Source of the DNA: JALFST01 sp022779285
GTDB taxonomy: Bacteria > Bacillota > Clostridia > Tissierellales > Peptoniphilaceae
Assembly: GCA_050313895.1 (NCBI GenBank)
Contig: JBNPMI010000014.1
Reading direction: 5' to 3' (one strand)
DNA: 43,848 nt
Shown here: positions 1-8,950 of the stretch, piece after piece
Layout: each line of letters starts with the position of its first letter
Numbering within the stretch: the stretch's first letter is position 1
The notes under the pieces: generated by a model
Databases searched by the model: none
What the model saw: the letters and a program-made list of their open reading frames with translations, nothing else
Told to the model about the DNA's origin: nothing
Translations under genes and position numbers: made by a program

Positions 1-16
1 ATCTTTCTTTGCAAGC

Positions 17-45
17 TTGACATGCGATGTAGCGTTGGCTATGAT
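17..45 (+). promoter_or_regulatory. sigma-A promoter of the ribU transcript
   Basis: A perfect TTGACA -35 box (17-22) and a TATGAT -10 box (40-45) are separated by exactly 17 bases. Transcription would start near 52, just before the FMN riboswitch, so this promoter drives the leader and ribU. Confidence 0.8.
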
Positions 46-57
46 AAAGACGTGACA

Positions 58-165
58 AGTCTTCAGGGCAGGGTGCAATTCCCTACCGGTGGTAAAGCCC
101 ACGAGCCGCAAGGCATGATTCGGTGCAATTCCGAAGCCGACAGTACAGTCTGGATGAAAGAAGAT
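58..165 (+). promoter_or_regulatory. FMN riboswitch (RFN element)
   Basis: The stretch carries the conserved RFN core blocks: AGGGCAGGGTGCAATTCCC, the ACCGGTGGTAAAGCC block, GATTCGGTGCAATTCCGAAG and GCCGACAGT...AGTCTGGATG. The closing P1 helix pairs bases 58-64 with 160-165. It lies between a strong promoter and an intrinsic terminator ahead of ribU. Binding of FMN is expected to favour termination and so switch off flavin uptake. The fold and ligand are established knowledge of the family; the pairing is visible here. Confidence 0.95.
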
Positions 166-194
166 ACGGAAAGATGCAATGCCTTCTCGTACCC

Positions 195-228
195 CCTGGA
201 TGAATTTATCATCCGGGCTTTCTTTTTG
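195..228 (+). terminator. riboswitch-controlled intrinsic terminator
   Basis: A nine-pair stem (195-203 with 209-217, one G-U pair) with a five-base loop is followed by a pyrimidine run CTTTCTTTTT. It lies 30 bases after the FMN aptamer and about 95 bases before the ribU start, the expected place for the expression platform. Confidence 0.8.
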
Positions 229-322
229 TTCACACCCTGGTGAGAAAGCTTGCATTTACTATGCCGCAACTGCTTTCTCGCGATTTTGTCCATACAAAAT
301 CTTTTATGAAAAGGAGAAAAGT

Positions 323-1009
323 ATGAGCGAATTCAATTTACAACAGGCAGGCAAGGGTTCTCCCTTACAAGGCGGAGAAGAGACAGCAGCGAAAAGAACA
401 CCGGAAATGCAAAACCGGACGAATACCTGGCATTCCACCAAGGGAATCATTAAAATTGGTATATTGGCGGCGATGGGCTTTGTTCTAATGAATACTTTGC
501 ATTTTCCGATTCCGTTTGCTCCGGATTTTATGAAAATAGACTTTGGAGATGTTCCTGCATTGATCGGCGGCTTTGCGCTGGGACCTTTTGCGGGGTTTTT
601 GATCCAGCTCGTTAAGAACATCTTGAATCTTTTTACGACAAAAACCGTAGGAATCGGTGAACTGTCCAATCTGATCGTCGGCGCGTCCTTTGTCATTTCG
701 GCGGCATGGTATTATTCTCGTCATAAATCGCTTCGCGGGGCTGTGGTATCGCTGATTATCGGATCGATCACGATGTCGACAATCGCGGTCTTTTCCAATG
801 CATTTTTTATCTTTCCGGCATTTGCAAAGGTTTCCGGGCTCAGTCTGGATGACATGGCACGTGCAGTGGGCTCTGCGAATCACTTTGTGACGAATTACTG
901 GTCACTGATGCTGCTTTCGGTGTTACCGTTCAATCTGGTTAAAACGGCAATCGAAAGCATTGTAACATTCCTGCTATATAAGAGAATTTCGCCCCTTCTC
1001 CACCGTTAG
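323..1009 (+). CDS. ribU: riboflavin transporter RibU, ECF substrate-binding component
   Basis: Encodes a 228-residue S component of an energy-coupling factor transporter that binds riboflavin in the membrane and works with a shared EcfAA'T module, which is not in this window. About five or six hydrophobic helices are seen from roughly residue 40 onward. The family signature DFGDVPALIGGFALGP, followed by LIQLVKNIL, lies after the first helix. The N-terminal 35 residues are hydrophilic and longer than usual. The start at 323 is chosen for the AAGGAG site at 311-316; an upstream in-frame start would lie inside the riboswitch leader. The upstream FMN riboswitch independently supports the substrate. 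Confidence 0.93.
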   Translation: MSEFNLQQAGKGSPLQGGEETAAKRTPEMQNRTNTWHSTKGIIKIGILAAMGFVLMNTLHFPIPFAPDFMKIDFGDVPALIGGFALGPFAGFLIQLVKNILNLFTTKTVGIGELSNLIVGASFVISAAWYYSRHKSLRGAVVSLIIGSITMSTIAVFSNAFFIFPAFAKVSGLSLDDMARAVGSANHFVTNYWSLMLLSVLPFNLVKTAIESIVTFLLYKRISPLLHR

Positions 1010-1047
1010 TGGCAAACGCTCGGTAAGAGGGAGCGTTTGGAGGGCAC

Positions 1048-1455
1048 ATGCATATTCAAAATGAAAAAGAAATGAGGGCCTGGGCCGAGCAATTCGCCCA
1101 AACCCTGAAGCCGGGCGATGTGGTCTCCCTTGAGGGAGACCTCGGCGCCGGCAAAACACGTCTGGTGCAGTGGATCTGCGCCTTTTTTAATGGAAAGGAA
1201 CCGGTGACATCCCCTACCTTTCAGCTGGTGAACCGCTACCATACGGATATCGGACATGTAAATCATCTGGATCTTTATCGACTGGAGGATCCGTCAGAGA
1301 TCGAAGCGCTGGACTATGAAGAGCTTTTTGATCCGCAGGACGGGATCACATTGATCGAGTGGGCAGATCATGCCCGGGATTATCTTCCGCAGAAGCTGAT
1401 ATGCGTGGAAATAGAAAAGGGAGACGGAGAAGAGAGGGAGGTCCATGTACGATGA
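1048..1455 (+). CDS. tsaE: tRNA t6A threonylcarbamoyltransferase ATPase subunit TsaE
   Basis: A 135-residue P-loop ATPase that drives turnover of the TsaB-TsaD complex making N6-threonylcarbamoyladenosine at position 37 of ANN-decoding tRNAs. The Walker A motif GDLGAGKT is at about residues 30-37. The family motif SPTFQLVNRY and the DLYRLEDPSEIEALDYEEL segment follow, then IEWADHARDYLP near the end. Length is slightly short but normal. GGAGGG precedes the ATG. The stop codon overlaps the start of the next gene (ATGA), so translation is coupled with tsaB-rimI. Confidence 0.95.
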   Translation: MHIQNEKEMRAWAEQFAQTLKPGDVVSLEGDLGAGKTRLVQWICAFFNGKEPVTSPTFQLVNRYHTDIGHVNHLDLYRLEDPSEIEALDYEELFDPQDGITLIEWADHARDYLPQKLICVEIEKGDGEEREVHVR

Positions 1456-2795
1456 GAATCATTGGAATTGATACGTCCACATCGGCCACGGGTGTCGCAA
1501 TCTATTCCTGGCAGCCGGATCAGGGGATGCCGGACGCGGGAGAACTGGAAGCGGAGCACATTGTGAAGCAGGATCGTCTGCATGCGGAAGGGCTGTTGAA
1601 TGTGGTGGAGGAAATGCTCCGATCGTCACAACAGAATTTGGAAACCGTCGATGCCTTTGCCGTGGCAAAGGGACCGGGCTCCTTTACGGGGCTGCGCATC
1701 GGTGTCACCATGGCCAAAACCATGGCACAATTTACAGAAAAGTCCGTGATCGGTATTTCCACATTGCGGGCGATGGCGGCAGAGCATCGCTGCGGCCATA
1801 AATTGCTGGTGCCGCTGATCGATGCAAGATCCAGCCGGCTCTATGCTGCAGGATATTTGGATTCGCAAGAGCCGGGAGGATGGGCACAGCGCATGGCGCC
1901 CGCGGCGGCACGCTTTTCGCATTGGACAGAGATCCTGGAAGAGAATCTCTACGAGGAAGAAGATCTTGCCAAAGAAATCAATCGCTTTGTAAACGAGGAA
2001 GCGTTAGAGGGTGTGATTCTGGTGGGCGAGGCGATCAAGCAGCATCCGCATCTTCTGGAAATGCTTCGTTCCGATGTCGAGATCATGGAGAGCACACCGT
2101 CTCCGGTGCGGGGACTCTGTCAGCTTTCCGCCATTCGCCTTCAAAATGGAGATGTGGATTCGGTTTTGGATCTTACACCGAACTATTTGCGAAAATCGCA
2201 GGCGGAGATGGAAAGAGAGCGGAAAAAACGCTTGGAAATGCAAAACCATCTTGCAGAGGAGGCGCATGCTCTGGGAAAGGGATTAATGATTCGCCCTTTG
2301 ACATTCCGGGATGTGGATCGAATCATGGAAATTGAATACGAGTCGTTTCCCAACGCCTGGCCGAGAGCCGGCGTGATCGAGGCACTGGAAAACACCAAAA
2401 CGAATGAATGCTATGCCATCTTAAAGGATGGTGTCATGATCGGAGATTATTTTTCGTCTCACGTGGCAGGAGAATCCAGCCTTGACAGCATCGCTTATGC
2501 AAAAGAGGCGCGCGGACAGGGCTACGGGCGTATGACCGTTCAGCATTTTTTCAATCGGGCAAGAGCCAGAGGCTCTGAGGAAGCCTTTTTGGAATGTTCG
2601 GTTCATAATCCTGTTGCGCAGGCGCTTTATGAGAGCATGGGCTTTGAAAAGGTCGGCCACAGACGAAACTATTATGCGGATGATTTGGCGGATGCGCTCG
2701 TCATGCGAAAGGATCTGAAGCAATTCACCGGAGAGAATTCAAGTCCGAAGCAAGGCGAGCCTTCGTCTGATGGCGCGGAAAGGGGAGAGCAATGA
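1452..2795 (+). CDS. tsaB-rimI: TsaB-RimI fusion: t6A subunit TsaB joined to an N-acetyltransferase
   Basis: A single 447-residue protein. Residues 1 to about 245 are TsaB, the ASKHA-fold partner that scaffolds TsaD and TsaE, with IGIDTSTSATGVA at the start and the hallmark GPGSFTGLRIG at 74-84. A charged helical linker (about 248-275, rich in E, K and R) leads to a GNAT domain at about 279-422. That domain has the acetyl-CoA loop RGQGYGR (354-360), the NPVAQALYESMGF segment and a terminal RRNYY, as in RimI, which acetylates the N-terminal Ala of ribosomal protein bS18. The start at 1452 overlaps the tsaE stop by the ATGA arrangement. The two functions are normally separate neighbouring genes; no stop or frame change separates them here. 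Confidence 0.9.
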   Translation: MRIIGIDTSTSATGVAIYSWQPDQGMPDAGELEAEHIVKQDRLHAEGLLNVVEEMLRSSQQNLETVDAFAVAKGPGSFTGLRIGVTMAKTMAQFTEKSVIGISTLRAMAAEHRCGHKLLVPLIDARSSRLYAAGYLDSQEPGGWAQRMAPAAARFSHWTEILEENLYEEEDLAKEINRFVNEEALEGVILVGEAIKQHPHLLEMLRSDVEIMESTPSPVRGLCQLSAIRLQNGDVDSVLDLTPNYLRKSQAEMERERKKRLEMQNHLAEEAHALGKGLMIRPLTFRDVDRIMEIEYESFPNAWPRAGVIEALENTKTNECYAILKDGVMIGDYFSSHVAGESSLDSIAYAKEARGQGYGRMTVQHFFNRARARGSEEAFLECSVHNPVAQALYESMGFEKVGHRRNYYADDLADALVMRKDLKQFTGENSSPKQGEPSSDGAERGEQ

Positions 2796-3796
2796 ACATT
2801 CTGGCGATCGAATCCTCCTGTGATGATACGAGCGTGGCCATTTTACAGGATGGCAGAAAGATATGCAGCAATCTGATCTCCTCTCAAATCGAGGTGCACC
2901 GGCTGTTCGGAGGCGTCGTTCCTGAAATCGCCTCCAGACGGCATTTGGAGTCGGTCAATAGGCTTTTGGCAGAGGCCTTTCGCGAAGCGGCGATGAATGT
3001 CAAGGATATTGATCTTGTGGCGGTGACAAGAGGACCGGGACTTGTCGGAGCTCTTCTTGTCGGCATTTCTGCGGCCAAAGCGATCAGCTATGTTCGAGGC
3101 ATTCCCATTGTGGGCGTCAATCATATGGAAGGGCATGTTTCAGCGAATTTCATCGCCTCTCCGGATCTGGAGCCGCCGTTTCACACCTTGGTGGTTTCCG
3201 GCGGACATACCTATCTCTGTACGGTTGCGGACTATGCAAGCTTCCAGGTGGCGGGCTCCACTGTGGATGATGCCGCAGGCGAGTGTCTGGATAAGGTGGC
3301 GCGAGTATTGGGACTGGGATATCCGGGAGGCCCCGCCATTCAAAAAATCGCTGAACAGGGAAATCCGGATGCTTTTTCTTTCCCTCGTGCCATGATGCGA
3401 GTGGAGGATGGCCTGCAGATGAGCTTCAGCGGCCTGAAGACGGCAGTGATGCAGGCGGTTCGGAAAATTCAGCAAAGCGGTGAGGCAATTCCTGTGGCGG
3501 ATCTTGCAGCGAGCGTACAAAAAGCGGTGGTGGATGCGCTCATTAAGAAGTCCGTTCGTCTCATGGAGGAGCACCCCCTGCCGGCCTTTTGCTTATCCGG
3601 AGGAGTCGCGGCGAATGCCCTGCTTCGGGATGAAATGGCACAGGCCTGTAAGGAGAGAGGAATTCAATTTCATGTGCCGCCGGCCGTTCTCTGCACGGAC
3701 AATGCCGCGATGATCGGAGCAGCGGGATATTTTCGATATAAAAAAGACGGGGCGGATGATTTGAATTTTGTTGCCGACCCTGATTTGAGCCTATAA
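2792..3796 (+). CDS. tsaD: tRNA N6-adenosine threonylcarbamoyltransferase TsaD
   Basis: A 334-residue Kae1/TsaD protein that transfers the threonylcarbamoyl group from threonylcarbamoyl-AMP to A37 of tRNA. It opens with AIESSCDDTSVAI. The metal-binding motif NHMEGH lies near residue 110, VSGGHT near 134, the DDAAGECLDKVAR segment near 161, and SGGVAANALLR near 266. Length is typical. It overlaps the preceding gene by four bases (ATGA), completing a tsaE/tsaB-rimI/tsaD operon. TsaC/Sua5, needed for the first step, is not in the window. Confidence 0.96.
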   Translation: MNILAIESSCDDTSVAILQDGRKICSNLISSQIEVHRLFGGVVPEIASRRHLESVNRLLAEAFREAAMNVKDIDLVAVTRGPGLVGALLVGISAAKAISYVRGIPIVGVNHMEGHVSANFIASPDLEPPFHTLVVSGGHTYLCTVADYASFQVAGSTVDDAAGECLDKVARVLGLGYPGGPAIQKIAEQGNPDAFSFPRAMMRVEDGLQMSFSGLKTAVMQAVRKIQQSGEAIPVADLAASVQKAVVDALIKKSVRLMEEHPLPAFCLSGGVAANALLRDEMAQACKERGIQFHVPPAVLCTDNAAMIGAAGYFRYKKDGADDLNFVADPDLSL

Positions 3797-3799
3797 AAA

Positions 3800-3838
3800 A
3801 ACGCAAGGTTCAGGAATGCAAGATCTGAACTTTGCGTT
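3800..3838. terminator. stem-loop after tsaD, terminator-like on the minus strand
   Basis: Fourteen paired bases (3800-3813 with 3825-3838, one G-U pair) enclose an 11-base loop, starting four bases after the tsaD stop. The downstream flank on the plus strand is not T-rich, whereas the upstream flank is a run of A. On the minus strand the hairpin is therefore followed by a U-run. It may still attenuate or protect the tsaD transcript end. Confidence 0.5.
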
Positions 3839-3904
3839 ACAATATTTTACAGGACTTTTAAAATTTCGGACAAGAGTCTCAGATGACTCAGGAAAGGACG
3901 GAAA

Positions 3905-4633
3905 ATGGCCTATCAATTTTTGATGGATTTGCATACACACACGATCGCCAGCGTTCATGCGTATTCCACGGTGACGGAGAATGCGCGCGAGGCAAAAAAG
4001 AACGGTCTGGAACTCATGGGAATGTCTGACCATGGATTCGGCATGTCTCATACAACACTTCCGGAGTATTGGATGAATCTCCGGGTGATTCCGGACTATT
4101 TGGAGGGAGTGCGCGTTCTTCGCGGGATGGAAGCCAATATCTGTAATGCTGACGGCCGGATTTTTGAGGAAGATGCACTGGAGGGCTTGCAGTATCTGGT
4201 AGCATCCGTGCATGGCAATGCCTATGAGCATGCTCCTGCGGATGAGGATGATTTCACAGCGGCCATGGTGAATGCATTGGATCGGTATCCGCAGATCAAT
4301 ATCCTGGGGCATCCGGACGATGCCAGATATCATTTGAACTATGAAGAGGTGATTTCAGCATGCAAGCGAAACGGCGTTGCCGTGGAGGTGAACAATTCCT
4401 CTCTCAATCCGTTCAGTTATCGACAGAATTCGCGGGAAAATATGCAGGTTTATTTAAAGCTTTGCATGAAGCATGAGGTGCCTGTGATCGTCAATTCGGA
4501 TGCACACATTGCAACGGCGGTAGGCGCATTTCGGAAGGCAGCGGAGGTTCTGGAGTCTGTCGGTTTTCCGGAGGAACTCTTAGTCAACAACTCCTGGGAA
4601 AAGCTGGAGGATCTGCTGGGAGCAGCACTATAG
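3905..4633 (+). CDS. PHP-domain phosphoesterase, YcdX-like
   Basis: A 242-residue polymerase-and-histidinol-phosphatase (PHP) domain protein, expected to be a multi-metal phosphoesterase in the cytoplasm. Metal-binding motifs appear in order: DLHTHT at the N-terminus, SDHG near residue 41, a Glu in GMEANI near 78, ASVHGN near 99, LGHPDD near 136 and NSDAH near 197. This matches the YcdX group of the PHP family more than HisK, but the substrate cannot be told from sequence. AAAGGA lies a few bases before the ATG. It is followed after nine bases by pcrA. Confidence 0.85.
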   Translation: MAYQFLMDLHTHTIASVHAYSTVTENAREAKKNGLELMGMSDHGFGMSHTTLPEYWMNLRVIPDYLEGVRVLRGMEANICNADGRIFEEDALEGLQYLVASVHGNAYEHAPADEDDFTAAMVNALDRYPQINILGHPDDARYHLNYEEVISACKRNGVAVEVNNSSLNPFSYRQNSRENMQVYLKLCMKHEVPVIVNSDAHIATAVGAFRKAAEVLESVGFPEELLVNNSWEKLEDLLGAAL

Positions 4634-4642
4634 GAGGGCGCG

Positions 4643-6904
4643 GTGGCAATCTATTTGGATTCTTTGAATGCGCAGCAAAAAAAAGCCGTCGTTTCAGATT
4701 CTTCCGCGCTTCTGATTTTAGCGGGCGCCGGTTCCGGAAAGACGCGCGTGCTTACCACAAAAATTGCATATTTGATTCTGGAAAAGCACGTGGATCCGTG
4801 GGAGATTCTGGCCTTTACTTTTACCAATAAAGCGGCAACGGAAATGAAGGAGCGCGTCGCAAAGGCGTTGGAACGCCCTGTGGACAGCATGTGGATCGGC
4901 ACCTTTCACTCGATCTGCGTGCGGATTCTGCGCAGAGAAATCGAGCGTCTCGGCTATACACCGAATTTTACGATTTATGATACGCAGGATCAAAAGACTC
5001 TGATCAAGGCAATCATGAAGGATCAAAACCTGAGCGATACGGGTATGAATGCGGGAGCTTATCTTTCGCAGATTGCGGCCCTGCGCGGGCGCGGAGTCTC
5101 CTATGAAGATGCTCTCAATGCAGCTCATTACGACAGAGAAAGAGTCATTGCACGTGTATATCGGGATTATGAGACGCAAAAGCGCAGAAATAATGCGTTG
5201 GATTTTGACGATCTGATCTTTCAGACGCTGGAGCTTTTGCAAAATTTTCCGGAGGTACGCGAAAAATACCGCCGGCAATTCCGCTACCTTTTTGTAGATG
5301 AATATCAGGATACCAATCATGCTCAATACGAATTGATTCTTGCGCTCACCTCGCCGGAAGCGCACATCAGCGTAGTGGGGGATGCGGATCAGTCGATCTA
5401 TGGCTGGCGCGGAGCGGATATCAATAATATTTTGGATTTTGAAAAGGATTTTCAGAAGTCGCATACGATTTTATTGGAACAAAATTACCGTTCCACAAAA
5501 CAGATTTTGGATGCAGCCAATCACTTGATTGATCACAATGAGCAGCGCCGAAAGAAAAATTTATGGACGGAAAATGCGGAGGGTGAGCCCGTGCGATTCC
5601 GCGCGACTCAAAGTGAGCATGAGGAGGCGATGACCGTTCTCGAATGGACGGAAAAAGCAATCCGGAAGGGATATCGCTATGCGGACATGGCCGTTCTTTA
5701 TCGCACCAATGCGCAATCGCGAGCGATAGAAGAAATCCTTATGCGGTCGAGTGTTCCCTACCATGTGGTAGGAGGATTGAAGTTCTACGATCGTGCGGAA
5801 ATCAAGGATCTGATCGCATATATGAATGTGGTTGTGAATCCCACGGACGATATTTCTCTCCAAAGGATCATCAATGTTCCGAAGCGAGGCATAGGAGCCG
5901 CTTCTGTCGAGGCTCTTCGTAAAGTTGCCGGAGAAAACGGGATGTCCATGATGGACGGGCTTGAGGATGAAGAAATTTTTTCGCTTCTGACGAGCGCTCA
6001 GCGATCCAAAATGAAGCCTTTCCGCGATTTGATTCTCTCTCTTCGAGAGCAGTTTGCAAGCATGTCCTTGGTGGATTTTGTGAATACCGTTTTTTCGGAG
6101 AGCGGCTATCGTCACATGCTGGAGATCTCCGAGACGGTGGAAGATCAGGCACGTATGGAAAATGTGGAGGCCTTCGTCAACGCCGTAGCGCAATATGAGG
6201 AGGAAGAGCCGGAGGCGAGTATCTCCGATTATTTACAGAATTTATCGCTTTTCAGTGATCTCGATAAAACAGAGGCAAATGAAACGGGAATGACTCTGAT
6301 GACCATCCATTCGGCAAAGGGGCTGGAATTTCCGGTGGTCTTTTTAGTCGGCTTGGAGGAAGGATTGTTTCCAAGCAGAATGAGCATGGAGGAAGGTCAT
6401 TTAGAGGAGGAGCGCCGTCTGATGTATGTTGCCATGACGCGCGCCATGAAAGAGCTTTATCTTACGGCGGCGACATCGCGGCGCATTTATGGACAGATGC
6501 TTCCGCAGCAGCAATCTCGCTTCATTCAGGAGCTGGGAGATACGATTCAGGACGAGAGCGTGATATTTTCTGCGCAGGGAGACTCCGATTATGCGGCTGA
6601 CCGAGGGAAACGCTTGACAGGAGGACATCGTACAGGCTTTGCAGATGATGCCTTGCGTGAGGAATATGAAAGACAGCGAGAAAATTTCCGAAGGAAAATC
6701 CGGGAAAAGAAGGAACGCCTGGATCGGCAGCTCAAAACGCCGTTTCGTGTCGGCGATAAAGTCACACATCCCAAATTTGGACAGGGAACCGTCGTTTCCG
6801 TCGTGCCCAATCCCGATGGAGACGAATTGACCATTGCATTCGACCGCAGGGGACTCAAAAGACTCAATGCGCTTGCAGCGCCGCTTCAAAAGATGTCCCG
6901 GTAG
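4643..6904 (+). CDS. pcrA: ATP-dependent DNA helicase PcrA/UvrD
   Basis: A 753-residue superfamily 1A 3'-5' helicase acting in repair, plasmid replication and removal of RecA or stalled RNA polymerase. Motifs in order: AGAGSGKT (I), FTNKAATEM (Ia), DEYQDTN (II), GDADQSIYGWRGA (III), LEQNYRS (IV), HSAKGLEF (V) and LMYVAMTRA (VI). The last about 50 residues (FRVGDKVTHPKFGQGTVV) form the Tudor-like tail known to bind RNA polymerase in PcrA. The start is GTG with AGGAGGG at 4632-4638; no better ATG exists. It precedes ligA, a common Firmicutes pairing. Confidence 0.96.
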   Translation: MAIYLDSLNAQQKKAVVSDSSALLILAGAGSGKTRVLTTKIAYLILEKHVDPWEILAFTFTNKAATEMKERVAKALERPVDSMWIGTFHSICVRILRREIERLGYTPNFTIYDTQDQKTLIKAIMKDQNLSDTGMNAGAYLSQIAALRGRGVSYEDALNAAHYDRERVIARVYRDYETQKRRNNALDFDDLIFQTLELLQNFPEVREKYRRQFRYLFVDEYQDTNHAQYELILALTSPEAHISVVGDADQSIYGWRGADINNILDFEKDFQKSHTILLEQNYRSTKQILDAANHLIDHNEQRRKKNLWTENAEGEPVRFRATQSEHEEAMTVLEWTEKAIRKGYRYADMAVLYRTNAQSRAIEEILMRSSVPYHVVGGLKFYDRAEIKDLIAYMNVVVNPTDDISLQRIINVPKRGIGAASVEALRKVAGENGMSMMDGLEDEEIFSLLTSAQRSKMKPFRDLILSLREQFASMSLVDFVNTVFSESGYRHMLEISETVEDQARMENVEAFVNAVAQYEEEEPEASISDYLQNLSLFSDLDKTEANETGMTLMTIHSAKGLEFPVVFLVGLEEGLFPSRMSMEEGHLEEERRLMYVAMTRAMKELYLTAATSRRIYGQMLPQQQSRFIQELGDTIQDESVIFSAQGDSDYAADRGKRLTGGHRTGFADDALREEYERQRENFRRKIREKKERLDRQLKTPFRVGDKVTHPKFGQGTVVSVVPNPDGDELTIAFDRRGLKRLNALAAPLQKMSR

Positions 6905-6946
6905 AGAAGAAGTGCTATGGAAAAAGCCTCAGAAAGGACCGAGCGT

Positions 6947-8938
6947 ATGTCAGATCGCATGCAAGAGCTGATCCGTCAGCTCAATGATTGGGATTATCAT
7001 TACTACACCTTAGATGAGCCGATTGTTTCCGACAAGGAGTACGACTCGGCTTATGATGAGCTGGTGCAATTGGAAAAGAAAACGGGAAAAATCCTTCCGG
7101 ATTCTCCTACACAGCGTGTGGGAGGCGCGGTTCTGGATGCTTTTGTCAAGCATACCCATCTCGCGCCGCTCTATTCCCTGGGTAAGGCGAGGACGGAAGA
7201 GGAAGTGCAGGCGTGGGTGGAAAGAGCCGAGCGCGGTGTGCAGGCATATAATCGGATGCACCCGGAGTCGAAGCTGCCGGCCCTTCAATTTTGCATTGAG
7301 CTCAAATTTGACGGATTGACAATCAACTTAACCTATGATGAGGGCAGGCTTCTGATGGCTGCCACCCGCGGAAACGGTGTGATCGGGGAAGAGGTATTGG
7401 CGCAGATCCGAACCGTATCGTCCATCCCGCTCTCCATTCCCTATCAAGGGAAAATCGAGGTGCAGGGGGAGGGCATCATGCCCCTGTCTACGCTTCGCAC
7501 CTATAATGAGACGGCTCCGATTCCATTGAAAAATGCAAGAAATGCCGCGGCGGGAGCCATACGGAATCTGGATCCCAATGTGACGGCGCAGCGGCATCTT
7601 GATGTTTTTCTGTATCAAGTGGGATATCGGGAGGAGAGTCTTTTTGAGACGGAACTGGATATGATGCGGTTTCTCAGGGACAACCATTTTAAGGTACATC
7701 CTTTTTTGCGAACAGCCTCCGATATTGAAGGGATTTTGCAAGGAATTCGGGAGGTAGATGCTGTTCGCCATCAGCTGGATGTGTTGACTGACGGCGTAGT
7801 GATTAAAATCAACGATCTCAGAACTCGTGAGGCTCTGGGATTTACCGCTAAATTTCCGCGCTGGGCGCTTGCCTATAAATTTGAAGCGGAGGAGGCTTCC
7901 ACAATCCTGGAAAATGTGGAGTGGAATGTCGGAAGAACCGGAAAAATCACACCGACGGCTCTGCTTTCTCCTGTGGACATCGGCGGCGTGACGGTCTCTC
8001 GAGCTACGCTCAACAACTATGATGATATCGTACGGAAGCAGGTGCAAATCGGAGGAAGAGTTCTCATCCGGCGATCCAATGAGGTCATTCCGGAAATTTT
8101 AGGAGCGATCGAGGATCCCTCGCTCCGTACCGTAAAAATTGAAAAACCGACGCATTGCCCTTCCTGCGGCAGTGAATTGGTCTACGGAAATGTGCATATC
8201 TATTGTCCCAATTCGCTCTCCTGCATGCCTCAGCTTTTACAGCGTCTTGTCCATTTTTCATCCAGAAATGCCATGAATATCGACGGCCTTTCTGAAAAAA
8301 CGTTAGCGCGTCTGATGGCAAACGGATTGCGGGAAATGGCGGATCTCTATCATTTACAGGCAGAGGATCTGCTTTCGATCGAGGGATTTCAGGAAAAGCG
8401 GACCGCAAGACTTTTAGAAGCCATTGCGAAATCCAAACAGACAACGCTGGCACGTTTTCTGTTTGCCATCGGCATTCCTGAGGTGGGGGAAACGGCAGCC
8501 AGAGATCTTGCCGCACATTTTCGGGATTTTGATACGGTGCGCAATGCCACACAAGAAGAGCTTGAGCAGCTGGAGGATTTCGGCCCGGTGACGGCGGGAA
8601 ATATTGTGGAGTTTTTTCACGATGAGCATATTCAAGGTGCTTTGGAGCATCTGCTTTCCGTGGGAATTGTCATGGAAAATGCGGAGGGGCCCTCTGCCGG
8701 GTCTCTTTCCGGCAAAAAAATTGTTGTAACAGGAACCATTGAGGGATATTCTCGCAATGTCCTTGAGGAGGCGATTCGTTCTCAAGGGGGCAAAGCGCAG
8801 GGCTCTGTTTCCTCGAAAACCGATTTGGTGCTTGCCGGAGAGGCGGCCGGATCGAAACGGACAAGAGCGATCGAGCTGGGCATTCCCGTATTGGAGGGGG
8901 ATGCACTCTACGAATTTCTTCAGGAGCATTTTTCATAA
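6947..8938 (+). CDS. ligA: NAD-dependent DNA ligase LigA
   Basis: Seals nicks using NAD in replication and repair. The adenylation lysine is in the ELKFDGLTI motif. This is followed by the OB fold, a four-cysteine zinc finger (CPSC...CPNSLSC near residues 398-420), helix-hairpin-helix repeats and a C-terminal BRCT domain beginning GKKIVVTGTIEGYSR. I prefer ATG 6947 (663 residues) because AAAGGA sits 8 bases upstream. The in-frame ATG at 6917 would give 673 residues but has only a weak site. The length fits the family either way. Confidence 0.95.
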   Translation: MSDRMQELIRQLNDWDYHYYTLDEPIVSDKEYDSAYDELVQLEKKTGKILPDSPTQRVGGAVLDAFVKHTHLAPLYSLGKARTEEEVQAWVERAERGVQAYNRMHPESKLPALQFCIELKFDGLTINLTYDEGRLLMAATRGNGVIGEEVLAQIRTVSSIPLSIPYQGKIEVQGEGIMPLSTLRTYNETAPIPLKNARNAAAGAIRNLDPNVTAQRHLDVFLYQVGYREESLFETELDMMRFLRDNHFKVHPFLRTASDIEGILQGIREVDAVRHQLDVLTDGVVIKINDLRTREALGFTAKFPRWALAYKFEAEEASTILENVEWNVGRTGKITPTALLSPVDIGGVTVSRATLNNYDDIVRKQVQIGGRVLIRRSNEVIPEILGAIEDPSLRTVKIEKPTHCPSCGSELVYGNVHIYCPNSLSCMPQLLQRLVHFSSRNAMNIDGLSEKTLARLMANGLREMADLYHLQAEDLLSIEGFQEKRTARLLEAIAKSKQTTLARFLFAIGIPEVGETAARDLAAHFRDFDTVRNATQEELEQLEDFGPVTAGNIVEFFHDEHIQGALEHLLSVGIVMENAEGPSAGSLSGKKIVVTGTIEGYSRNVLEEAIRSQGGKAQGSVSSKTDLVLAGEAAGSKRTRAIELGIPVLEGDALYEFLQEHFS

Positions 8939-8950
8939 TCAGGAGGCCAT

